Assembly (NCBI GenBank): GCA_012838875.1 | Contig: DUOL01000151.1 | Span: 1-7,606 of the forward strand | Reading direction: 5' to 3' | DNA from: Bacteroidales bacterium | GTDB lineage: Bacteria; Bacteroidota; Bacteroidia; Bacteroidales; WCHB1-69 | DNA: 7,606 nt | Part shown: positions 1-6,201 of the stretch, one piece after another | Numbering within the stretch: the stretch's first letter is position 1 | How the letters are laid out: every line of letters starts with the position of its first letter | Made by a program: the position numbers and the translations under genes | Notes under the pieces: generated by a model | Told to the model about the DNA's origin: nothing | The model's input: the letters and a program-made list of their open reading frames with translations, nothing else | The model's database searches: none

Positions 1-758
1 GAAAATAGAAACAGATAAAAAATAAGGGAAAACCCATTGGAGTATATTGTCGTAGCGAAAGCGATGCTTAAAGTTATATATATCAGCCTTTTAATTCGTA
101 GAATAGGCAACTCTTTGGTAAAGATAAAAAATTGATAGAAGAATAACAGATAGAAAAAAGCAAATGAGGTGTCGGTTAAATTTCCTAAGATATTACCGAG
201 GAATCGGGGCGACAGAAAAAGAAATAGGAGGGAGAAAAGTGCGGCTCGCCAAGAAAATAGTCTAACTAAAAATAATCCCAGAATTAAGAAAATTCCAAAT
301 CCGAATAGGGAACTGACAAAATGGCGAATGTAAAATAAATTATCTTCTTGTCCAATCCAATGAGCAATCTTAAATACCAAGTTATCCATGCTTTGTCCGC
401 ATGTTTGTAGCTGTAAAGCAACGTTTTGGGGTAACTCTTTTTCGCTGTTTCGGGAGGATTCATAAAGTTGTTTGGCTATTCTTTCACTTTCCCACTCGCG
501 GCTGGAAACCCCCATATCTAAACTGAGGTAGGGAAGGAGAAATAGAAAGAGAGTTAGAAGAACAATAAAAAGCAAGAGCCAGATGTTCTTTTTTGAAGCG
601 TTGGAAAAAGAAAATAGTTGCCTATTAAATTGTTTATACGGGTATTGATTTTTATTATTTTTCTTAAAACGCAATGACCATACTTCTTTTTCAAAGATTT
701 GCCTTGAGGTGAAGAGCCGAGCAATTGATTTATTAATCTTTTTGAGGAATTGATACAT
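1..758 (-). CDS. GT39-like polytopic membrane glycosyltransferase, N-terminal part (runs off window)
   Basis: A continuous reading frame of 252 codons runs from an ATG at 758 to the window edge with no stop, so the C-terminus is missing. An in-frame TAA lies three codons upstream, which fixes this ATG as the first possible start. The N-terminus is basic and cytoplasm-like (residues 1-57). Hydrophobic segments follow at about 58-80, 146-168, 171-190, 197-213 and 223-252. The first loop contains DMGVSSREWE, and a later stretch reads RHFVSSLFGFG, then WRAALFSLLFLFLSPRFLGN. From memory, this pattern (VSSREWE, RH..N/S.LFG, WRA, LSPRF.G) is typical of Bacteroidota membrane proteins annotated as family 39 (PMT/ArnT-like) glycosyltransferases, which move sugars from lipid carriers outside the inner membrane. 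That activity is inferred; no catalytic residue is shown. The family usually has NPKD after LSPRF.G, whereas this protein has NLTD. The gene is divergent from the M1 peptidase. Confidence 0.72.
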   Translation of the reverse strand, partial: MYQFLKKINKSIARLFTSRQIFEKEVWSLRFKKNNKNQYPYKQFNRQLFSFSNASKKNIWLLLFIVLLTLFLFLLPYLSLDMGVSSREWESERIAKQLYESSRNSEKELPQNVALQLQTCGQSMDNLVFKIAHWIGQEDNLFYIRHFVSSLFGFGIFLILGLFLVRLFSWRAALFSLLFLFLSPRFLGNILGNLTDTSFAFFYLLFFYQFFIFTKELPILRIKRLIYITLSIAFATTIYSNGFSLIFYLFLF

Positions 759-815
759 CAGTAGTTTTTAAAAGAAAAAAGAATAAAACGTTTATTATTA
801 GAAAATTTTAAAAAA

Positions 816-823
816 CAAAAGTA
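816..823 (-). promoter_or_regulatory. Candidate -7 element for the membrane glycosyltransferase
   Basis: The minus strand reads TACTTTTG, matching the Bacteroidota -7 consensus TAnnTTTG, 57 bases upstream of the ATG at 758. I find no TTG at the expected -33 spacing, and such matches occur by chance in AT-rich DNA, so this is tentative. The rest of the 759-950 divergent region is AT-rich with no other clear structure. Confidence 0.35.
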
Positions 824-898
824 CACTAATTTTTAGAATAAAATTGAAATAAAAAATCTCATAAGAGAAGAAATTCCCTTTTTCGTTTCAAATTTTAC

Positions 899-906
899 TA
901 TTTTTG
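899..906 (+). promoter_or_regulatory. Candidate -7 element for the M1 peptidase
   Basis: TATTTTTG matches TAnnTTTG. Transcription would begin near position 913, giving a leader of about 38 bases before the ATG at 951. No good -33 TTG is seen. If real, it overlaps the GTG at 906 and rules that codon out as the start. Confidence 0.4.
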
Positions 907-950
907 TGAAGATTATAATTGTAGAAATAATACTAAAACCTTTAATAGTG

Positions 951-3284
951 ATGAAAAATGTACTAAAATGCGCACTCATTATTTTATTCTTTCAAAATTT
1001 TGCTCTTAAATCGCAGATTCGCACGGATACGCTACATGTCATCCATTATGATATCCATCTTTCCGTTCTTGATTTTTCCAATAAAAAAATAGGCGGGTAT
1101 GCCGAGTTGCAGATATTAGCGAAAGTGAATAATTTAACTCGAATAAATTTAGATTTACACTCTTTAACGGTAGATTCCGTTAAAAATAATAGTGATAGGC
1201 TTACTTTTACTCATGATGGAATGCTGTTGGCGATATTTTTGACGGAGGCATTAAATTGTGATGATACGATTACTCTACGGGTTTATTATCAAGGAGTTCC
1301 TGCAAAAGATGCTTTGTGGGGCGGGTTTTATTTTGCCGGGCAATATGCGTTTAATTTGGGAGTTGCTTTTACCTCCATACCTCATAATTTCGGACGTGTT
1401 TGGTTCCCCTGCCTTGATTATTTTACCGATAAATCTACCTATTCTTGCTCCGTTCGGACTTCGAACAACAAGATGGCGATATGCGGAGGGGTGTTGACCG
1501 ATACAACGCATTTACCCGATAATACCATTATTTGGCGTTGGGAACTTACAACTCCCATTCCAACCTATTTAGCCTCTATTGCCGTAGGCAATTATGTTGT
1601 TTACGAAGATATATACGAGGGAATTGAGCGGGATATTCCGATAGCCATTTACGCACCGCCCGCTTATATCGATAACGTTGCGTCATCTTTTGTTAATTTA
1701 AAAGAGATATTGCGTCTTTTTGAAAATTCTTTCGGTGCTTATCAATGGGAAAGGGTAGGGTATGTGTTAGTTAATTTTTCGAGTGGTGCGATGGAACACG
1801 CTACGAATATTGCCTATCCGCAATCTGCCGTGAATGGAAATTTAACTTATCAGTCGTTTTATTCGCACGAGTTGGCACATTCTTGGTTCGGCAATCTGAT
1901 TACGTGCGAGCAAGCGGAGGAAATGTGGATTAATGAGGGTTTTGCTCGTTATTGCGAAGCCTTAGTGGAGGGGCATTTCGCTCCGAATGACAATCCTTAT
2001 TTAGATGGCTATAAATGTAATATTCGGGCTTTGCAGGCTTCCGTGTTACAAACGGCTCATATTGATGACGGCGGTTATTACGCACTCGATAATGTACCGC
2101 AACATAGTACCTACGGAGCAACGTCTTACGATAAAGGAGCTTTAGTTGTTCATACGTTGCGTAATTATCTTGGCGACTCCCTCTTTTTCACCGGTGTGAA
2201 GCAGATTTTGGAAAATTTCCAATTTAAAAATATCAACTCAAAACAATTTTTTGATTCGTTGTCGCACTATACGGGCGTCAATCTGCAAAATTTCTACGAA
2301 GGTTGGGTGAACCAACCCGGTTTTTTGCACTTTTCCATAGATTCTATCCGTCCTACGAGAACGAATTATTATCAACTCTTTGTTAGACAGAAACTTAATA
2401 ACGCTACGAGTTTTGGCTCGGATAACAAGATTGATATTACACTTTTCGATGAGTTTGGGACTCAACGAACCGAACAGTTTAATTATTCCGGGGAGTACGG
2501 AAATTTTGAGATGTTTTCCGAAACTCCTCCTCTTTTCGCTGTTGTCGATTTTTACGAAAAGATGAGTGATGCCACGATTGACTATAATTACACTTTTACG
2601 CAAACCGGAACTTATATTTCAGCGGAGGCGGGCTTCGTCTGTTCTGTCCAACGAATTGATTCGGCGGCGTGGCTGCGGGTCGAGCACAATTTTGTTTCGC
2701 CCGATGAGTTGAAAAATGCCAATGAAAATATCTTCGACATTTCTCCTAATCATTACTGGCGGGTGGAGTATTTAGCCAATGACGAATTTACAGGCACTTT
2801 TTCGTTCAAATTTAAAGCGGACGCACCTACGGAGCTCGATTATCCGCTCTTTAGCGGTGGAAATTCTACGGCAAATCTCGTTTTGTTGTACCGCCGCAAT
2901 GCCACAGACGATTGGCGTATAATTCCTTCCGTAATTCAAGGGAATTTGTCAGGTATGATTAAAAGCACGCAGTTTCGTCCCGGTGAGTACACGTTCGGCA
3001 TGGGAAATCGCGAGGCTACGGAGATTAATCAAAAGAAATCATCTACGCATTGTATCGTTTACCCGAATCCGACATTGCAAAATATAACTATTGATTGTCC
3101 TGATTATCAGGAGTTTAATAATTATTTTATTTATAATTCACAAGGGAAGTTGTTGTTTGAGGGGCGTTTACATTCGTCCAAAACCGTAATTCCTACGGCA
3201 GGGTTTGCTCGGGGTTACTATTTAATAAAATTAAAATCGTCTAAAACGGGCGAATTAATTACAACTAAATTTATTATTCAGTAG
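951..3284 (+). CDS. Secreted M1-family zinc metallopeptidase with type IX secretion sorting domain
   Basis: This 777-residue protein is an M1 (gluzincin) aminopeptidase-type enzyme, expected to remove N-terminal residues from peptides outside the cell. Residues 1-22 form a signal peptide (basic MKNVLK, hydrophobic core, then ALKSQ). An N-terminal beta domain follows, beginning LHVIHYDIHLSV. The substrate-binding motif is GAMEH at 279-283, where the family usually has GxMEN. The zinc site is complete: HELAH at 306-310, then E329 in NEGFAR, with exactly 18 residues between. Y393 in SYDKG fits the catalytic tyrosine. After the catalytic domain comes a beta-rich region of about 230 residues. The C-terminus (about 700-777) is a Por/T9SS type A sorting domain, with YPNP at 704-707, then IYNSQGK, GYYLIKL and a basic TTKFIIQ end. 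It is therefore expected to cross the outer membrane by T9SS and be released or surface-anchored. I chose ATG 951 over GTG 906 because it puts the signal peptide at the N-terminus. The gene stands alone; its neighbours run in the opposite direction. Confidence 0.93.
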   Translation: MKNVLKCALIILFFQNFALKSQIRTDTLHVIHYDIHLSVLDFSNKKIGGYAELQILAKVNNLTRINLDLHSLTVDSVKNNSDRLTFTHDGMLLAIFLTEALNCDDTITLRVYYQGVPAKDALWGGFYFAGQYAFNLGVAFTSIPHNFGRVWFPCLDYFTDKSTYSCSVRTSNNKMAICGGVLTDTTHLPDNTIIWRWELTTPIPTYLASIAVGNYVVYEDIYEGIERDIPIAIYAPPAYIDNVASSFVNLKEILRLFENSFGAYQWERVGYVLVNFSSGAMEHATNIAYPQSAVNGNLTYQSFYSHELAHSWFGNLITCEQAEEMWINEGFARYCEALVEGHFAPNDNPYLDGYKCNIRALQASVLQTAHIDDGGYYALDNVPQHSTYGATSYDKGALVVHTLRNYLGDSLFFTGVKQILENFQFKNINSKQFFDSLSHYTGVNLQNFYEGWVNQPGFLHFSIDSIRPTRTNYYQLFVRQKLNNATSFGSDNKIDITLFDEFGTQRTEQFNYSGEYGNFEMFSETPPLFAVVDFYEKMSDATIDYNYTFTQTGTYISAEAGFVCSVQRIDSAAWLRVEHNFVSPDELKNANENIFDISPNHYWRVEYLANDEFTGTFSFKFKADAPTELDYPLFSGGNSTANLVLLYRRNATDDWRIIPSVIQGNLSGMIKSTQFRPGEYTFGMGNREATEINQKKSSTHCIVYPNPTLQNITIDCPDYQEFNNYFIYNSQGKLLFEGRLHSSKTVIPTAGFARGYYLIKLKSSKTGELITTKFIIQ

Positions 3285-3304
3285 AATAATTTTATTATTT
3301 ATTA

Positions 3305-3470
3305 GGGCGTGTCCCCTTTCGCTGCGCTCAGGGGTCGGTCTTCGGTTCCAAGTCCGCAGCCGCAAGCCGTGGGGTCGCAAAGCTGCAAAAAGAGCTTACA
3401 AGCTCGCTTTTTTGCAGCAGCGACCCCAGCGACTTGCGGCTTTGCGGGCTTTCCACCTACGCCCTCACGC
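3305..3470. repeat. GC-rich palindromic repeat-like element (possible non-autonomous mobile element)
   Basis: This stretch is about 63% G+C by hand count, in strongly AT-rich surroundings, and has no credible gene. It starts GGGCGTG and ends CTCACGC, so its ends form a 5-bp inverted repeat (GCGTG/CACGC). A small hairpin is at 3313-3334 (CCCCT/AGGGG). A long interrupted palindrome spans 3354-3447. Its paired arms are CCGCA (3354) with TGCGG (3443), GCCGCAAG (3359) with CTTGCGGC (3433), GGGGTCGC (3371) with GCGACCCC (3420), GCTGCAAAAA (3382) with TTTTTGCAGC (3409), and GAGCTT (3392) with AAGCTC (3400). From memory, repeats that open GGGCGTG..CCC and close CCCTCACGC are scattered through Bacteroidota intergenic regions. 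It fits a MITE- or REP-like element. No target-site duplication is evident and only this copy is in the window. The boundaries are approximate. The remainder of the gene-free stretch (3471-3534) shows only two GCGGGTA copies, at 3509 and 3519. Confidence 0.7.
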
Positions 3471-3534
3471 AGCCAACTTGCTCATACAGAGGTATATAGC
3501 TAAAGTGTGCGGGTAGGAGCGGGTAATCGGTATC

Positions 3535-3570
3535 AAAAAAGGAGATAGAAGTAAATCTATCTCCTTTTTT
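3535..3570. terminator. Bidirectional intrinsic terminator between the M1 peptidase and rplS
   Basis: A 9-bp perfect stem, GGAGATAGA (3541-3549) with TCTATCTCC (3556-3564), encloses a 6-base loop. It is flanked by six A on the left and six T on the right, so it reads as hairpin plus U-tract on both strands. It ends 26 bases beyond the rplS stop and about 250 bases beyond the peptidase stop. It suits the convergent pair, with the GC-rich element lying on the peptidase side. Confidence 0.92.
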
Positions 3571-3595
3571 AGTTTCAAATCCCGTAAGATAATTT

Positions 3596-3949
3596 TTAAT
3601 TTCTTTTTTCTTTAATTCTCGCTTTTTTACCTGTCAATTCGCGTAAGTAGAATATTCTTGCTCTGCGAACGACACCTCTTTTATTAACGGTAATTGCCGA
3701 GATGAGGGGAGATGCAAAGGGGAAGATACGTTCTACACCAACTCCTCCGGACACTTTTCGTACGGTAAAAGTTTGGGTAACACCGCTTCCGGCAATTTGT
3801 AAAACTACACCTTGAAATTGCTGAATACGCTCTTTCGCACCTTCGACAATTCTATAGGAAACGGTAACCGTATCACCGGCTTTAAATTTTGGAAATTCTT
3901 TGATTGTAACAAAATTATCTTCAACGTACTGTATCAATTCTTTTTTCAT
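3596..3949 (-). CDS. rplS: Large-subunit ribosomal protein L19 (bL19)
   Basis: The 117-residue product is a full-length L19, the usual size for the family, which sits at the interface of the 50S and 30S subunits. Recognisable family blocks are the N-terminal helix (ELIQYVEDNF), the beta-barrel segment PKFKAGDTVTVSYRIVEGAKERIQQF, then FQGVVLQI, FTVRKVSGGVGVERIFPFASP and the basic C-terminal RRARIFYLRELTGKKARIKEK. It starts at the ATG at 3949, with AAGAG immediately upstream, a weak purine-rich match and not a spaced Shine-Dalgarno. It lies 125 bases downstream of nfo on the same strand, so it may be read from nfo, but a -7-like element in the gap suggests its own promoter. The usual rpsP-rimM-trmD partners of the proteobacterial operon are absent. 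A strong terminator follows the stop. Confidence 0.98.
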   Translation of the reverse strand: MKKELIQYVEDNFVTIKEFPKFKAGDTVTVSYRIVEGAKERIQQFQGVVLQIAGSGVTQTFTVRKVSGGVGVERIFPFASPLISAITVNKRGVVRRARIFYLRELTGKKARIKEKRN

Positions 3950-3987
3950 CTCTTATGCAATTAATTATTGATATTCAATTTTGGGTG

Positions 3988-3995
3988 CAAAAATA
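3988..3995 (-). promoter_or_regulatory. Candidate -7 element for rplS
   Basis: The minus strand reads TATTTTTG, matching TAnnTTTG, 38 bases upstream of the rplS ATG. A TTTG that could act as the -33 box lies at 4011-4014, but the spacing is 15 bases where about 20 is expected, so the match is partial. Confidence 0.42.
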
Positions 3996-4074
3996 CACTT
4001 TTTTTTTATACAAAAATTCTTTTTTTTAAACATCTGCAAAATTATGGGAAAGGAAAAATGAAAATTCTTTTTTG

Positions 4075-4917
4075 TTACTCAATGAAGCTATAGAGTAGAG
4101 CAATTTCGTCTTTCCATAACGTTTCGTCCGGTGTTTCCAAAATAATAGGCATATTTTCAAATAGGGAATCATTGATAAATCTTCGAAAGAAATCTAAGCC
4201 GAAAAGCCCTTTTCCGATATTGTCGTGGCGGTCAACACGACTACCAAGTTCCTTTTTGGTGTCGTTTAAATGAATTCCTTTTAAATACTTGTTGCCGACG
4301 ATTTTATCAAAATTTTTAAATACTCCCACGTATTTTTCTTCGTCTTTTATGTCATATCCTGCGGAGTAAGTATGGCAAGTGTCGAGGCACACGCCGACCC
4401 TTGATTTATCTTCCACTTTATCAATAATGTGGGCTAAATGTTCAAAACGGAAGCCTACGTTACTTCCTTGTCCTGCAGTATTTTCTATAACTGCCGTAAC
4501 ATTTTCGGTTTTATCCAACGCTATGTTAATTGATTCGGCAACTCTGTCCAAGCATTCTTCCAGCGAGATTTGGTTAAGATGACTTCCGGGATGAAAATTG
4601 AGAAGTTTTAAACCCAACTGTTCGCAACGTTGCATTTCATCTAAAAAAGCGTTCCGTGATTTTAGCAAACCTTCGTGTTGGGGGTGTCCTAAATTGATTA
4701 GATAGCTGTCGTGAGGTAGAATATAGTCAGGTGAAAAGCCATAGTTGGCACAATTTTCTTTAAACTTATCAATATTTTCGGCTTTAAGTGGCGGTGCCAT
4801 CCATTGCCGCTGATTTTTGGTGAATAGAGCAAATGCTTTTGCTCCAACTTGATGCGCATTTAAAGGGGCATTTTCAACACCGCCTCCTGCACTGACGTGA
4901 GGTCCAATAAATTTCAT
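4075..4917 (-). CDS. nfo: Endonuclease IV (AP endonuclease, Nfo)
   Basis: This 280-residue protein is a complete endonuclease IV. The enzyme cuts the DNA backbone 5' of abasic sites in base-excision repair using three metal ions in a TIM barrel. All nine metal ligands known from the E. coli enzyme are present at the same residue numbers: H69 (LPHDSY), H109 (NFHPGSH), E145 (VIENTAG), D179 and H182 (CLDTCHTYSAGYD), H216 (HLNDTK), D229 and H231 (SRVDRH), and E261 (IILETP). The N-terminal MKFIGPHVSAGGGVENAP and FALFTKNQRQW blocks are also classic. The ATG at 4917 places HVSA at the expected distance, so the start is secure. The C-terminus is a few residues shorter than in E. coli. The gene is divergent from queA across 221 bases and sits upstream of rplS on the same strand; no strong terminator separates nfo from rplS. 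Confidence 0.98.
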   Translation of the reverse strand: MKFIGPHVSAGGGVENAPLNAHQVGAKAFALFTKNQRQWMAPPLKAENIDKFKENCANYGFSPDYILPHDSYLINLGHPQHEGLLKSRNAFLDEMQRCEQLGLKLLNFHPGSHLNQISLEECLDRVAESINIALDKTENVTAVIENTAGQGSNVGFRFEHLAHIIDKVEDKSRVGVCLDTCHTYSAGYDIKDEEKYVGVFKNFDKIVGNKYLKGIHLNDTKKELGSRVDRHDNIGKGLFGLDFFRRFINDSLFENMPIILETPDETLWKDEIALLYSFIE

Positions 4918-4930
4918 AATTTTTTTTCAA

Positions 4931-4938
4931 CAAAAATA
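4931..4938 (-). promoter_or_regulatory. Candidate -7 element for nfo
   Basis: The minus strand reads TATTTTTG, matching TAnnTTTG, 13 bases upstream of the nfo ATG, which would give a very short leader. A second identical match lies at 4982-4989. Neither has a clear -33 box, so which one is used, if either, cannot be decided here. Confidence 0.3.
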
Positions 4939-5038
4939 ACCTTTTTTTAATAATTTTCTCTTTTTTATCATCATTTATTACCAAAAATAAAATTTTTTCT
5001 TCCTTTTTGAAAGAATGAAGATAAATTACTAAAATCAT

Positions 5039-5071
5039 CAACTATTGAACTATCAAGAAATCAATTAGTTG
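5039..5071. repeat. Imperfect inverted repeat upstream of the queA promoter
   Basis: CAACTATTGA (5039-5048) pairs with TCAATTAGTTG (5061-5071) as ten base pairs with one bulged T, around a 12-base spacer. AACTAT also occurs twice as a direct repeat (5040 and 5048). It ends 17 bases before the queA -33 box and lies in the nfo-queA divergent region, where an operator could sit. Chance is possible given the AT-rich composition. Confidence 0.35.
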
Positions 5072-5088
5072 AGAAACGTCTTCTCTAC

Positions 5089-5119
5089 TTGACAAAACCT
5101 CTTTTTTGTTGTATATTTG
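5089..5119 (+). promoter_or_regulatory. Bacteroidota-type promoter of queA
   Basis: A TTG at 5089-5091 is followed after 20 bases by TATATTTG at 5112-5119, the standard -33/-7 arrangement of the Bacteroidota primary sigma factor. Initiation is expected near 5126, leaving a leader of about 13 bases before the queA ATG. That leaves no room for a leader riboswitch. This is the best promoter match in the window. Confidence 0.75.
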
Positions 5120-5138
5120 CACAGCCAAAAAGTAAACC

Positions 5139-6194
5139 ATGAAATTATCACAATTTAAGTATTTTTTACCTCAAGATTTAATTGCCTTATATCCAAACGA
5201 AGAGCGTGACGAAGCCAAATTAATGGTCTTAAATAGAAAAACACAAAAAATTGAACATCGGTTGTTTAAAGATATATTGGATTACGTTGAAGAGGGGGAT
5301 ATTTTAGTTAGAAATAATACTAAAGTTTTTCCTGCTTTATTATATGGGGAGAAAGAGAAAACCGGAGCCAAGATTAGAGTTTTTTTACTTCGCGAGTTAG
5401 ATATGGAAAGTCGTCTTTGGGATGTGCTTGTAGACCCTGCCCGTAAAATCAGAATTGGGAATAAACTCTATTTTGGAGATGATGACAGTCTTGTTGCAGA
5501 AGTTATTGATAATACCACTTCTCGTGGTAGAACGTTACGTTTTCTTTTTGATGGAGATTATGATGGCTTTAAAGCGAAGTTAAAAGAATTAGGAAATACG
5601 CCAATTCCTGAAGATATTCAAAAGCAGCGTGACATAGTGCCGGAAGATGAAACCTATTATCAAACAATTTATGCTAAGCATGAAGGAGCTGTAGTTGCTC
5701 CCGCTGCCGGTTTTCACTTCAGTCGTGAAGTGAATAAAAGGTTGGAAATTAAAGGAGTTGAGTTCTGTGAGGTTACCTTACACGCCGGATTAGGAAATTT
5801 TCGCGAAATTGATGTCGAAGACCTTTTTAAGCATAAAATGGATTCAGAAGCCATGATACTCTCTTCCGAAGCCGCCGCCATGATAAATAATGCTAAAGAT
5901 GAGAAACATAAAATCATTGCTGTCGGAACAACCTCTATGAAAGCAATTGAATCGGCAGTATATACCAACGGTCATGTAAAAGAGTTTGACGGCTGGACAA
6001 ATAAATTCATTTTTCCCCCTTACGAATTTGAAGTAGCTGATGCGATGATTACTAATTTTCATCCGTCAGAAAGTTCTATGTTAATGATGGTTTGTGCTTT
6101 CGGTGGGTACGAATTTGTTATGAAAGCCTATAAAGAAGCGATTGCTAATAAATACCGTTTCCTAACCTACGGAGACGCAATGCTGATAATTTAA
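5139..6194 (+). CDS. queA: S-adenosylmethionine:tRNA ribosyltransferase-isomerase (QueA)
   Basis: QueA moves the ribosyl part of S-adenosylmethionine onto preQ1 in the tRNA anticodon wobble position, making epoxyqueuosine, the next-to-last step to queuosine. The 351-residue product is full length. Family blocks appear in order: YFLPQDLIALYP (8-19), RDEAKLMVLNR (23-33), LVRNNTKVFPALL (56-68), YQTIYAKHEGAV (174-185), APAAGFHFS (188-196), VTLHAGLGNF (212-221), HKMDSE (232-237), AVGTTSMKAIES (261-272), TNKFIFPPYEF (287-297), and YRFLTYGDAMLI at the C-terminus. Two normally stiff motifs differ: APAAGFHF where APTAGLHF is usual, and TNFHPSESSM (305-314) where NFH(L/M)PxSTLL is usual. The rest is intact, so I expect activity. 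The start is set by the promoter just upstream. The gene stands alone: nfo is divergent, and the glycosyltransferase converges with only 7 bases between the stops. Confidence 0.97.
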   Translation: MKLSQFKYFLPQDLIALYPNEERDEAKLMVLNRKTQKIEHRLFKDILDYVEEGDILVRNNTKVFPALLYGEKEKTGAKIRVFLLRELDMESRLWDVLVDPARKIRIGNKLYFGDDDSLVAEVIDNTTSRGRTLRFLFDGDYDGFKAKLKELGNTPIPEDIQKQRDIVPEDETYYQTIYAKHEGAVVAPAAGFHFSREVNKRLEIKGVEFCEVTLHAGLGNFREIDVEDLFKHKMDSEAMILSSEAAAMINNAKDEKHKIIAVGTTSMKAIESAVYTNGHVKEFDGWTNKFIFPPYEFEVADAMITNFHPSESSMLMMVCAFGGYEFVMKAYKEAIANKYRFLTYGDAMLII

Positions 6195-6201
6195 AACATC
6201 T

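Noticed and set aside
1258..2603. Several open frames of 60-120 codons, on both strands, inside the M1 peptidase gene (for example 2238-2603 minus).
   Set aside because: They lie wholly within a gene with strong motif support and show no domains or start signals of their own.
3309..3503. A 64-codon plus-strand open frame across the GC-rich element.
   Set aside because: It is simply the palindromic element read as protein. Composition is S/P/A/R-rich, unlike the neighbouring genes, with no recognisable domain, and the frame follows the inverted repeats. Such repeats commonly generate spurious small proteins.
4013..4073. A 13-base direct repeat, AAAATTCTTTTTT, at 4013 and 4061 between nfo and rplS.
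   Set aside because: It is low-complexity A/T sequence in an A/T-rich spacer, and chance is the simplest explanation.
4379..4582. Plus-strand open frame inside nfo.
   Set aside because: It is antisense to a fully conserved endonuclease IV and is explained by that gene's codon composition.
5120..5138. A preQ1 riboswitch in front of queA.
   Set aside because: The promoter leaves a leader of only about 13 bases, and no preQ1-type hairpin with an A-rich tail is visible there.
5714..6062. Minus-strand open frames inside queA.
   Set aside because: They are antisense to conserved QueA motifs, with no independent support.
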